Source: an uncultured Clostridia bacterium
GTDB lineage: Bacteria; Bacillota; Clostridia; Monoglobales; Firm-18
DNA length: 12,600 nt
Assembly (NCBI GenBank): GCA_937914775.1
Contig: CALDNB010000051.1
Span: 1-12,600 of the forward strand
Reading direction: 5' to 3'
In this document: piece by piece, positions 7,578 to 12,600 of the stretch
Layout: each line of letters begins with the position of its first letter
Position numbering within the stretch: position 1 is the stretch's first letter
Made by a program: the position numbers and the translations under genes
The notes under the pieces: model-generated
Told to the model about the DNA's origin: nothing
What the model saw: the letters and a program-made list of their open reading frames with translations, nothing else
Database searches by the model: none

Positions 7578-8068
7578 TAAGTTTTGTTTTTGGCATATTC
7601 TGTTGGAGTCATTTTCGTAATCAATTTAAACTGCTTTGAAAAGTAATGAATACTGTCATAACCTAAAAGGTTTGCAATCTGGGACATATTGTAGTTGCCC
7701 TCGTCAATATACTGCTTTGCTTTTTCTATCTTTAAAAGGTTATAGTATTTCATAACGCCCATTCCTGTTTCTTTTGAAAAGGCGTTTTTTACTGTTGTGC
7801 GACTGGCGTGGACATAATTTACCACATCGTCAAATACTATTTTTCTTCCTGTATTGCTTTTTAAAAACTCTTTTATGTCACAAACCATATCCTTTCCTCT
7901 GTTTGGAAAAGTAAGTTGTGTGTCAAAAGGGACTTTTTGTTCTTTTACCGCCTGCTTTGCAGACAGTACAAAAAAGGTTGACATATCCATATTTGCTTTT
8001 GAAATCAATTCCTGCAATTGTCCTTTTAAATCCTCGTCCATTCGGACAGTTACATTTACTGCAGCCAT
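7577..8068 (-). CDS. RelB/DinJ-like ribbon-helix-helix domain fused to AraC-type HTH regulator
   Basis: A 163-residue predicted DNA-binding protein. Residues 1-50 look like a RelB/DinJ antitoxin-type ribbon-helix-helix: a beta strand 'VNVTVRMDEDLK' at 4-15, a helix, then 'NMDMSTFF' at 27-34 and 'KVPFD' at 45-49, the pattern typical of DinJ. Residues about 61-160 form a complete AraC/XylS two-HTH module: a first HTH around 78-100 and a second around 127-150 ('NMSQIANLLGYDSIHYFSKQF') with the final 'TPTEYAK'. There is no AraC sensor domain, and no RelE/YafQ-like toxin gene is adjacent. The start at 8068 is chosen for the AAGGGGG at 8076-8082 (minus strand); an in-frame ATG at 8185 would put 39 unlike residues in front and would lie upstream of the predicted -10 box. 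Targets are unknown; the neighbouring kor operon is a possible one. Confidence 0.85.
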   Translation of the reverse strand: MAAVNVTVRMDEDLKGQLQELISKANMDMSTFFVLSAKQAVKEQKVPFDTQLTFPNRGKDMVCDIKEFLKSNTGRKIVFDDVVNYVHASRTTVKNAFSKETGMGVMKYYNLLKIEKAKQYIDEGNYNMSQIANLLGYDSIHYFSKQFKLITKMTPTEYAKNKT

Positions 8069-8082
8069 ATTATATACCCCCT

Positions 8083-8165
8083 TGTTATAAGTGAATAGGT
8101 AATAGTTAATAGGTAATAGGTATGATTGAAAATCGCATTGCGATTTTCTTTTATTCATTATAACA
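8083..8165. repeat. MITE-like element with terminal inverted repeats
   Basis: An 83-bp stretch bounded by near-perfect terminal inverted repeats: TGTTATAAGTGAATA at 8083-8097 against TATTCATTATAACA at 8152-8165, differing by one inserted base. Inside are four 7-bp tandem repeats and a 9-bp-stem hairpin (8128-8148, GAAAATCGC/GCGATTTTC). It has no coding capacity. I see no clear target-site duplication, and only one copy is in the window, so mobility is inferred from shape only. Confidence 0.55.
8094..8121. repeat. Four unspaced 7-bp tandem repeats (AATAGGT)
   Basis: AATAGGT, AATAGTT, AATAGGT, AATAGGT follow each other without gaps from 8094 to 8121. They sit in the predicted leader of the RHH-AraC gene, 26 bases upstream of its start codon. 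They could be a slippage-prone repeat or a binding array for a ribbon-helix-helix protein; the sequence alone does not decide. Confidence 0.85.
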
Positions 8166-8185
8166 GCATTTGACCAAAATTGCAA
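8157..8185 (-). promoter_or_regulatory. Candidate promoter of the RHH-AraC gene
   Basis: On the minus strand: TTGCAA (8180-8185), a 17-bp spacer and a perfect TATAAT (8157-8162). The -10 box falls inside the right terminal inverted repeat of the MITE-like element. The predicted start near 8150 would give a leader of about 82 nt that opens with the 8128-8148 hairpin and then carries the heptad repeats. Confidence 0.6.
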
Positions 8186-8200
8186 ATATTATGGCTAAAA

Positions 8201-8231
8201 ATAAAAAAGGAAAACATTTTATGTTCCCCTT
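8201..8231 (-). terminator. Terminator of the LysR gene
   Basis: On the minus strand AAGGGGAACAT, loop AAA, AUGUUUUCCUU forms an 11-bp stem including two G-U pairs, followed by TTTTTTATTTTT. On the plus strand the same two positions would be A-C mismatches, so the hairpin favours minus-strand transcription, matching the LysR gene that ends at 8269. Confidence 0.8.
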
Positions 8232-8263
8232 GATTTTTGTGTTCTGGTCTATTTTTACAGCCC
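8207..8263 (-). repeat. Terminator-cassette repeat, copy B
   Basis: Shortly after the LysR stop on the minus strand: GGGCTGTAAAAATAGACC, then AGAACACAAAAATC, then the hairpin. It matches copy C (10153-10215) through GGGCTGTAAAAA, CAGAAC and the hairpin arms, although the genes in front of them are unrelated. Confidence 0.75.
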
Positions 8264-8268
8264 ATTTT

Positions 8269-9129
8269 TTAGTATATGAATTGTTTAAAATCAAACTTTC
8301 TTATGTACTTAACAAACTTCTGGAGTTCTGTTTTCCCTGCAAATGTTTTTTCTTTATAAGTAATACCTAAGGTTCTTGAAAACTCGGGCTCTAATTTTAC
8401 GCAGTGTGCATTTTCGTCGCAATAAACAGAAAGTTTAGGCAACACTGCAATTCCCAGTCCCTCTTTTACCAAATGAATTACGGAACTGTCGTCTTGTGAC
8501 TGTACATTGATTACATCTCTAAATTTGCCTTCGTCAATGTATGCCGAGGTATTTTTGTCGGTGGCTTTTAAAAACGTATATTGATAAAGTTGCTCACGTT
8601 TTATTTCAGACCCCTGATACTCATACGATTTTGGTATTACAGCAACATAGGGGTCTGTCAACACCTCTTCCCACACCACATTTTCCGCCCTGACACTTTC
8701 TCCGAACAGTATATCTGCCTTTTCCTGTTCAAACACTTTCTGCATACTTTCTACCACAAAAATATTTATGTGAATATTGGGGTGTTTTTCATTAAAGCCC
8801 TTTATAATTTTTGCAAGAAGGTGTTTTGACAAACTGGCATACGTTGCAATGGTAAGAACACTGTTATTTTTGTTTATCTCTTTTGCAATCTGTTTTGTAT
8901 ACTTTTTTAACTCCACGATTTTTTTGAGATTGTCAACAATTTCTTCGCAGCCCTTTATAACTTCAATCCCTGTGTGTGTTCTTTTTATAAACCTTGCTCC
9001 TACCTCCTCTTCAATTCCATCTAAAATGTGAGAAAGTGCTGACGGAGTATATAAATATTCTGCCGCCGCTTTGGACAAACTCCCAAGTTCAATGGCTCTT
9101 ATTAATACTTCTATTTTTTCTGTATCCAT
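8269..9129 (-). CDS. LysR family transcriptional regulator
   Basis: A 286-residue LysR-type regulator. Residues 1-62 form the winged HTH ('IRAIELGSLSKAAAEYLYTPSALSHILDGIEEEVG' region, with 'RTHTGIEV' as the wing). Residues about 90-286 form the type 2 periplasmic-binding-like effector domain, beginning 'VLTIATYASLSKHLLAKII' and including the closing 'VKEGLGIAVLPKL' typical of the family. The ATG at 9129 has GGAGGG at 9133-9138 on the minus strand. It is divergent from the DMT transporter gene, with 104 bases between the starts, the classic arrangement in which the regulator controls its neighbour. The effector is unknown. One point of slight divergence is the HTH 'AAAEYLYTPSALSHIL', which lacks the more usual 'SQPA' form. 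Confidence 0.93.
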   Translation of the reverse strand: MDTEKIEVLIRAIELGSLSKAAAEYLYTPSALSHILDGIEEEVGARFIKRTHTGIEVIKGCEEIVDNLKKIVELKKYTKQIAKEINKNNSVLTIATYASLSKHLLAKIIKGFNEKHPNIHINIFVVESMQKVFEQEKADILFGESVRAENVVWEEVLTDPYVAVIPKSYEYQGSEIKREQLYQYTFLKATDKNTSAYIDEGKFRDVINVQSQDDSSVIHLVKEGLGIAVLPKLSVYCDENAHCVKLEPEFSRTLGITYKEKTFAGKTELQKFVKYIRKFDFKQFIY

Positions 9130-9161
9130 AATTCCCTCCGTTGAAAAAAATTCACAACCTT

Positions 9162-9189
9162 GTTATAAAACAGATATTCCGCAAATCAA
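9162..9189 (-). promoter_or_regulatory. Candidate promoter of the LysR gene
   Basis: On the minus strand TTGATT (9184-9189), a 16-bp spacer and TATAAC (9162-9167), about 33 bases before the LysR start. Its -35 side overlaps the -35 region of the divergent transporter promoter, so one bound regulator could affect both. Confidence 0.45.
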
Positions 9190-9199
9190 AGTGTAATGT

Positions 9200-9205
9200 T
9201 ATAAT
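9200..9205 (+). promoter_or_regulatory. -10 box of the DMT transporter gene; -35 poorly conserved
   Basis: A perfect TATAAT lies 28 bases before the GTG start. The hexamer 17 bp upstream (9177-9182, TTCCGC) is a poor -35, which is common at activator-dependent promoters. The divergent LysR product is the obvious candidate activator, but no operator is proven. Confidence 0.5.
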
Positions 9206-9233
9206 ACCTTTGTTTGAAAGGAGCGTATGCAAA

Positions 9234-10127
9234 GTGCAGTTTTTGAGAAAAAAAGCAATTTCATATATGGGTTTATTCTTTGTGGTATTTGTCTGGGGAT
9301 GTTCTCCCTTGTTGACGCTGGAACTTTACAAATATTATTCTCCCACAGCACGTATGTGCTTTTCAGAACTGATACTATTTATTGCATATCTTATAATTGC
9401 TAAAAATCATATAAAAGAATTTAATATGTCCTACATAAAAGTCGGTGTACCTACAGGGATTTTTATGGCACTTGCAAACTTGTGCCAGAAAATAGGTCTT
9501 TTATACACAACTCCCGCAAAATACGCCTTTTTGGAAAATCTGTCCTGCATAACAGTACCTGTTTTAATGTATATTTTGGTTAAGAAAAAACCAAAAATCT
9601 CAACATTAGCAGGCAGTATTCTGTGTCTTTTAAGTGCCCTTGTTTTAAACGGCACAACCCTTGGTGGTCAGGGTTTTGGAATTGGCGAAATTCTCTGCGC
9701 TATTGCAGGACTGCTTTACGGTTTTAACATTGCAGGAACAGGCGTGTATGCAAAAAACCTGAACGTTCCCCTTTATCTGGCAACACAAGCCGTTACCGGC
9801 TTTATTGTATCTTTAATATCAACAGTGGTTTTTGATTTTACTTCTGTTGAAAAAATAGTATTTTCCATAAAACCTGTTCACATAATATTTGCAATTGCAG
9901 TAACTTTGATTGTCTCCGCCTTGTGCTGGATAATCCGTACAAACTCTATGAAGCACATAGACGCTTGCATCGTGGCAGTTATTATGCCTTTCTCCGCAGT
10001 AATTACAAGTATAGTTTCTGTTATTTCAGGCAAAGATACGCTTAACATAAATCTTATTTTTGGCGGTTTTCTGGGGCTCCTTGCAATATTTTTGTCAAGT
10101 TATGAAGACATCAAAAAAGGTCGTTAA
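9234..10127 (+). CDS. DMT superfamily transporter, EamA type (GTG start)
   Basis: A 297-residue inner-membrane protein with about ten hydrophobic segments arranged as two EamA repeats. The first opens with 'GLFFVVFVWGCSPLL' (residues about 13-27), whose WG is typical of EamA TM1. Charged residues are rare inside the segments and basic residues cluster in the loops and at the C-terminus ('YEDIKKGR'). Members export metabolites such as amino acids, nucleobases or other small molecules; the substrate cannot be told here. The start is GTG at 9234, with AAAGGAG at 9217-9223 and 10 bases spacing; extending to the ATG at 9141 would cross the promoter, and the ATG at 9227 is out of frame. It is probably controlled by the divergent LysR gene. 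It converges with ackA across a shared terminator. Confidence 0.9.
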   Translation: MQFLRKKAISYMGLFFVVFVWGCSPLLTLELYKYYSPTARMCFSELILFIAYLIIAKNHIKEFNMSYIKVGVPTGIFMALANLCQKIGLLYTTPAKYAFLENLSCITVPVLMYILVKKKPKISTLAGSILCLLSALVLNGTTLGGQGFGIGEILCAIAGLLYGFNIAGTGVYAKNLNVPLYLATQAVTGFIVSLISTVVFDFTSVEKIVFSIKPVHIIFAIAVTLIVSALCWIIRTNSMKHIDACIVAVIMPFSAVITSIVSVISGKDTLNINLIFGGFLGLLAIFLSSYEDIKKGR

Positions 10128-10152
10128 CCAAAAACATAAAAGTAAATTATAA

Positions 10153-10190
10153 AAAAGGAAAACATTTTTAATGTTTTCCTTTTGTTTTTA
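10153..10190. terminator. Bidirectional terminator between the DMT gene and ackA
   Basis: A 14-bp perfect stem (AAAAGGAAAACATT at 10153-10166; AATGTTTTCCTTTT at 10170-10183, TTT loop). T-rich tails occur on both sides: TTTTGTTTTT on the plus strand and TTTTTTATAATTT on the minus strand. It lies between convergent genes and can stop both. Confidence 0.9.
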
Positions 10191-10215
10191 CGTTCTGCGC
10201 TTTTTTTACAGCCCC
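10153..10215 (-). repeat. Terminator-cassette repeat, copy C
   Basis: Starts directly after the ackA stop on the minus strand: GGGGCTGTAAAAAAAGCGC, AGAACGTAAAAACA, then the hairpin. It is the best match to copy B and shares the hairpin arms with copy A. Confidence 0.75.
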
Positions 10216-11406
10216 TTATAACAACGCTAATGTTTCTTTTGCTATCATTAACTCTTCATTTGTTGAAATAACAAAGATTTTAATTTTAGAGTCGTCAGCA
10301 CTTGCTTCAAATTCTCCGCCGCGTCTGTTGTTTTTAACAGGGTCGATTTTAGCGCCTAAGAATTCTAAGCCGTCCATAATCATTTCTCTGCCCTCAGCGT
10401 TGTTTTCGCCTACACCTGCAGTAAATACGATAGCGTCAACTCTGCCAAGTACAGCCATATACTGACCGATACATTTTTTAACTGCATACATAAACATATT
10501 TTCTGCCAAGGCTGCTTTTTCGTCGCCCTTTGCTCTTGCTTCTGCCAAATCTCTGAAGTCTGAACTTAACTGTGATACGCCGAAAACGCCTGATTTTTTG
10601 TTTAGTATATTATCGATTTCTGCTGCAGTCAAGCCCTCTTTTTCCATTAAGAAAGTTAAAATTGCAGGGTCGATGTCACCGCATCTTGTGCCCATAGGTA
10701 CACCTGCAAGCGGTGTAAAGCCCATTGTAGTATCAACTGATTTACCGTTTTTAACAGCAGTCATACTTGAGCCGTTACCAAGGTGGCAGGTAATAATATT
10801 AATATCGTTAATATCTTTGCCAAGCATTTCTGCAGCACGCATTGTTACGTATTTGTGAGATGTGCCGTGGAAACCATATTTTCTTATTTTATATTTTTCA
10901 TAGTATTCATAGGGAATAGCGTAAGTATATGCTTCTTTGGGCATTGTCTGGTGGAAGGCAGTATCAAAAACGCCAACCTGAACAACTCCGGGCATTGCTT
11001 TTTCACAAGCCTCAATACCGATTAAGTTTGCGGGGTTGTGTAATGGCGCTAAATCTGAGCACAAAACAAGAGCCTGTTTAACTTCGTCATTAATAACAAC
11101 TGAGCCGTTAAACAATTCTCCGCCGTGAACAACTCTGTGACCTATAGCATTAATTTCGCTCATATCTTTAATTACACCGTAATCACCATCTGTTAACGCC
11201 TTGATTACAAGGTCAACAGCAGCAGCATGGGTAGGCATCGGAGATTCGATTATTATTTCGTCTTTACCTATGGGGCGGTGTTTTAGTCTTGAGCCCTCAA
11301 TACCTATTCTTTCGCACAAGCCTTTTGCAAGAACGTCCTCTGTTGTCATATCAATCAACTGATACTTAAGTGAAGAACTTCCTGCGTTAATAACAAGAAT
11401 TTTCAT
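10216..11406 (-). CDS. ackA: Acetate kinase
   Basis: This 396-residue enzyme converts acetyl phosphate and ADP to acetate and ATP, the ATP-forming last step of acetate fermentation. It is full length for the family. Signature stretches: N-terminal 'VINAGSSSLKY' (N7), 'GHRVVHGG' at 89-96 (R91), 'FDTAFH' around D148, 'YGFHGTSHKYV' with H180, 'CHLGNGSS' at 207-214, 'TPLAGVPMGTRCGDIDP' (R241) and 'TNEELMIA' (E384). All catalytic residues known from well-studied acetate kinases are present at expected positions. The start at 11406 has AGGAGG at 11416-11421, which overlaps the pta stop codon, so the two genes are probably translated from one mRNA. Confidence 0.98.
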   Translation of the reverse strand: MKILVINAGSSSLKYQLIDMTTEDVLAKGLCERIGIEGSRLKHRPIGKDEIIIESPMPTHAAAVDLVIKALTDGDYGVIKDMSEINAIGHRVVHGGELFNGSVVINDEVKQALVLCSDLAPLHNPANLIGIEACEKAMPGVVQVGVFDTAFHQTMPKEAYTYAIPYEYYEKYKIRKYGFHGTSHKYVTMRAAEMLGKDINDINIITCHLGNGSSMTAVKNGKSVDTTMGFTPLAGVPMGTRCGDIDPAILTFLMEKEGLTAAEIDNILNKKSGVFGVSQLSSDFRDLAEARAKGDEKAALAENMFMYAVKKCIGQYMAVLGRVDAIVFTAGVGENNAEGREMIMDGLEFLGAKIDPVKNNRRGGEFEASADDSKIKIFVISTNEELMIAKETLALL

Positions 11407-11419
11407 ATTATTTTACCTC

Positions 11420-12406
11420 CTATTGTGCCTGAACACAAGTAATAGCAACAACACCTGCGATGTCTTCGGCAGTACAGCCTCTTGAAAGGTCGTTTACAGG
11501 CTTTGCAATACCTTGTGTTATTGGTCCGTACGCCTCTGCTTTTGCAAGACGCTGAACAAGTTTATAACCGATGTTACCTGCATTAAGGTCAGGGAATACC
11601 ATAACGTTTGCCTTACCTGCAACAGGGCTTCCCGGTGCTTTTTGTTCGCCAACTGACGGAACAACTGCGGCGTCAAACTGCAATTCGCCGTCCAACATAA
11701 TGTCGGGGCGTTTTTCTTTTGCAAGTTTTGTAGCCAACTGCATTTTTTCTACAAGTTCGCTTTTTGCGCTTCCATAAGTTGAATATGAAAGCATAGCAAC
11801 TCTTGCATCTGTCTCTACCAACTGTTCAAATGATTTTGCAGAACTGATAGCGATTTCTGAAACCTCGTCTGCATCGGGGTTCTGGTTTAAGCCTGAGTCT
11901 GCAAAAAGGAATGTGCCGTTAGCACCGTATTCACAGTCAGGTACGCACATAATAAAGAATGCGCTTACAAGTTTTGTGTTTGGTGCAGTTTTTAATATCT
12001 GCAAAGCGGGACGAAGTACGTTTGATGTGGAGTTAACCGCACCTGCTACCATACCGTCTGCTTTACCTGTTTTAACAAGCATACAACCAAAGTACAAGGG
12101 GTTTTTAACAGTTTTTAGCGCCTCTTCTTCAGTTATACCTTTGCTTTTTCTAAGTTCGTAAAAAGATGCAGCCAGTTCATTTGTTAATTCACTTGTTTCA
12201 GGGTCAATGATTGTTGCGCCAGATATATCATAATCCTTTGCAAGTTGGTTGATTTTATCGGCATTACCGATTAAAACAAGGTCTGCGATTTTTTCGCTTA
12301 ATATAATGTGGGCTGCTTTGACAGTACGGATTTCTTCTCCCTCTGCCAGTACAATTGTTTTCTTTTGTTCTTTTGCTCTTTCTTTAATTCTCTCTAAAAA
12401 ACTCAT
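11420..12406 (-). CDS. pta: Phosphate acetyltransferase
   Basis: This 328-residue enzyme converts acetyl-CoA and phosphate to acetyl phosphate and CoA, feeding AckA. It is the short catalytic type (PTA_PTB domain only), without the N-terminal CobB-like region of enterobacterial Pta. Landmarks are 'IVLAEGEEIRTVKAA' near the N-terminus, 'GKADGMVAGAVNST' at 114-127, 'SYSTYGSAKSE' at 207-217, 'PGSPVAGKANVMVFPDLNAGNIGYK' region at 258-282 and 'GPITQGIAKPVNDLSRGC' at 294-311. The start at 12406 is preferred over an in-frame ATG seven codons upstream because AAGGAGG lies at 12414-12420, inside that longer reading. It is the first gene of pta-ackA; ackA begins 13 bases after its stop. Confidence 0.98.
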   Translation of the reverse strand: MSFLERIKERAKEQKKTIVLAEGEEIRTVKAAHIILSEKIADLVLIGNADKINQLAKDYDISGATIIDPETSELTNELAASFYELRKSKGITEEEALKTVKNPLYFGCMLVKTGKADGMVAGAVNSTSNVLRPALQILKTAPNTKLVSAFFIMCVPDCEYGANGTFLFADSGLNQNPDADEVSEIAISSAKSFEQLVETDARVAMLSYSTYGSAKSELVEKMQLATKLAKEKRPDIMLDGELQFDAAVVPSVGEQKAPGSPVAGKANVMVFPDLNAGNIGYKLVQRLAKAEAYGPITQGIAKPVNDLSRGCTAEDIAGVVAITCVQAQ

Positions 12407-12425
12407 TTCATTCCCTCCTTCCCAC

Positions 12426-12454
12426 ATTATACTCCAATTTTTCGGAAAAGTAAA
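12426..12454 (-). promoter_or_regulatory. Candidate promoter of pta-ackA with very short leader
   Basis: On the minus strand TTTACT (12449-12454), a 17-bp spacer and a perfect TATAAT (12426-12431). The -10 box ends only 19 bases before the start codon, so the predicted mRNA would begin at or within the Shine-Dalgarno site. The match is good but the geometry is tight, and an upstream promoter outside the window remains possible. Confidence 0.45.
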
Positions 12455-12475
12455 TACAAATAATTAAAATATCTA

Positions 12476-12504
12476 TTGAGAAAAGCAAAAATATGGTGTA
12501 TAAT
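12476..12504 (+). promoter_or_regulatory. Strong sigma-A promoter pointing out of the window
   Basis: TTGAGA (12476-12481), 17-bp spacer, perfect TATAAT (12499-12504), the best consensus promoter in the window. Transcription would begin near 12511 and run off the right edge. No plus-strand reading frame with a ribosome site begins within the visible part. Confidence 0.65.
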
Positions 12505-12600
12505 TAGGGTGACAGAAGCTATCCGAACCACGATTTTCAAAGGTGAATTTTGGCCTCTGCCACGTTAAAATACTCGGTAATCCGTCAGGATTACCTGCGT
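12505..12600. other. Non-coding stretch with two hairpins, possible structured RNA (truncated)
   Basis: The last 96 bases hold no convincing gene. Two inverted repeats are visible: 12509-12519 with 12553-12563 (11 positions), and 12576-12583 with 12588-12595 (GGTAATCC/GGATTACC, perfect, 4-nt loop). On the plus strand the first helix has two A-C mismatches, while on the minus strand the same positions become G-U pairs. The plus strand has the strong promoter just before it. It could be a small RNA gene, a leader RNA or a fragment of a repeat; I did not recognise any known RNA family. Confidence 0.4.

Noticed and set aside
8128..8148. Hairpin GAAAATCGC/GCGATTTTC as a plus-strand terminator
   Set aside because: No plus-strand gene ends nearby and the following tract is TTTTATTC; it is better explained as an inner part of the MITE-like element or the 5' end of a leader RNA.
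8069..8185. 39-residue N-terminal extension of the RHH-AraC protein
   Set aside because: It would start upstream of the predicted -10 box, would be encoded by the MITE-like element and its low-complexity heptads, and has no ribosome site, while 8068 has AAGGGGG.
7498..8268. Toxin gene partner (RelE/YafQ/HicA-like) for the RelB/DinJ-like domain
   Set aside because: Neither strand between korC and lysR has a second reading frame of suitable length with a ribosome site.
9141..9157. Rex-like operator (TTGAAAAAAATTCACAA) in the lysR leader
   Set aside because: Only one half (TTCACAA) fits the Rex consensus and the spacing is one base short; no similar site occurs at the hydrogenase or pta genes, where Rex control would be more expected.
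9227..9390. ATG at 9227 as the start of the transporter gene or of a small overlapping gene
   Set aside because: It has the same ribosome site but is out of frame with the transporter, and its product lacks any family-like feature; the in-frame GTG at 9234 gives a normal EamA N-terminus.
12474..12598. Open minus-strand frame of about 41 codons at the right edge
   Set aside because: It runs through the strong plus-strand promoter, has unusual composition (Trp, Cys and Arg AGG rich) and resembles no protein I know; treated as non-coding.

Overview
The window looks like a chromosomal segment of an anaerobic, fermentative, low-GC Firmicute of the class Clostridia. The base composition is AT-rich, Shine-Dalgarno sites are strong (AGGAGG type), and the gene content is hydrogen and acid fermentation: an electron-bifurcating [FeFe]-hydrogenase, a 2-oxoacid:ferredoxin oxidoreductase and a Pta-AckA pair. 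I cannot name a genus from sequence alone. No tRNA, rRNA, CRISPR array, insertion sequence or prophage gene was seen.

Layout. (1) Positions 1-4163, plus strand: the 3' part of a hydrogenase operon. It holds the tail of a small HATPase-like ATP-binding protein, a thioredoxin-fold [2Fe-2S] protein, the NADH-oxidising flavoprotein HydB and the catalytic subunit HydA, closed by a strong terminator at 4171-4204. The NuoE/HydC-like gene expected upstream lies outside the window. (2) Positions 4216-7553, plus strand: a promoter, a P-loop ATPase, then korD-korA-korB-korC (VOR/KOR type), tightly spaced and with a GTG-started, overlapping korC. (3) Positions 7577-10127, a regulatory and accessory stretch: a minus-strand gene fusing a RelB/DinJ-like ribbon-helix-helix domain to an AraC-type DNA-binding domain, preceded by an 83-bp MITE-like element that carries four 7-bp tandem repeats and supplies the likely -10 box; then a LysR regulator divergent from a DMT/EamA transporter. 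(4) Positions 10216-12406, minus strand: pta followed by ackA. (5) Positions 12476-12600: a well-formed plus-strand promoter leading into a non-coding stretch with two hairpins, cut by the window end.

How it fits together. KorABCD oxidises a 2-oxoacid to an acyl-CoA and reduces ferredoxin. The bifurcating hydrogenase can reoxidise ferredoxin together with NADH, releasing H2. Pta and AckA turn acetyl-CoA into acetate and ATP. The window is therefore a compact ferredoxin, hydrogen and acetate module.

The most unusual items are the RHH-AraC fusion without a toxin partner, the heptad-bearing MITE in its promoter and leader, a family of three related terminator cassettes that follow the stop codons of three unrelated minus-strand genes, and the possible structured RNA at the right edge. 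I did not find a clear new defence or mobile system.
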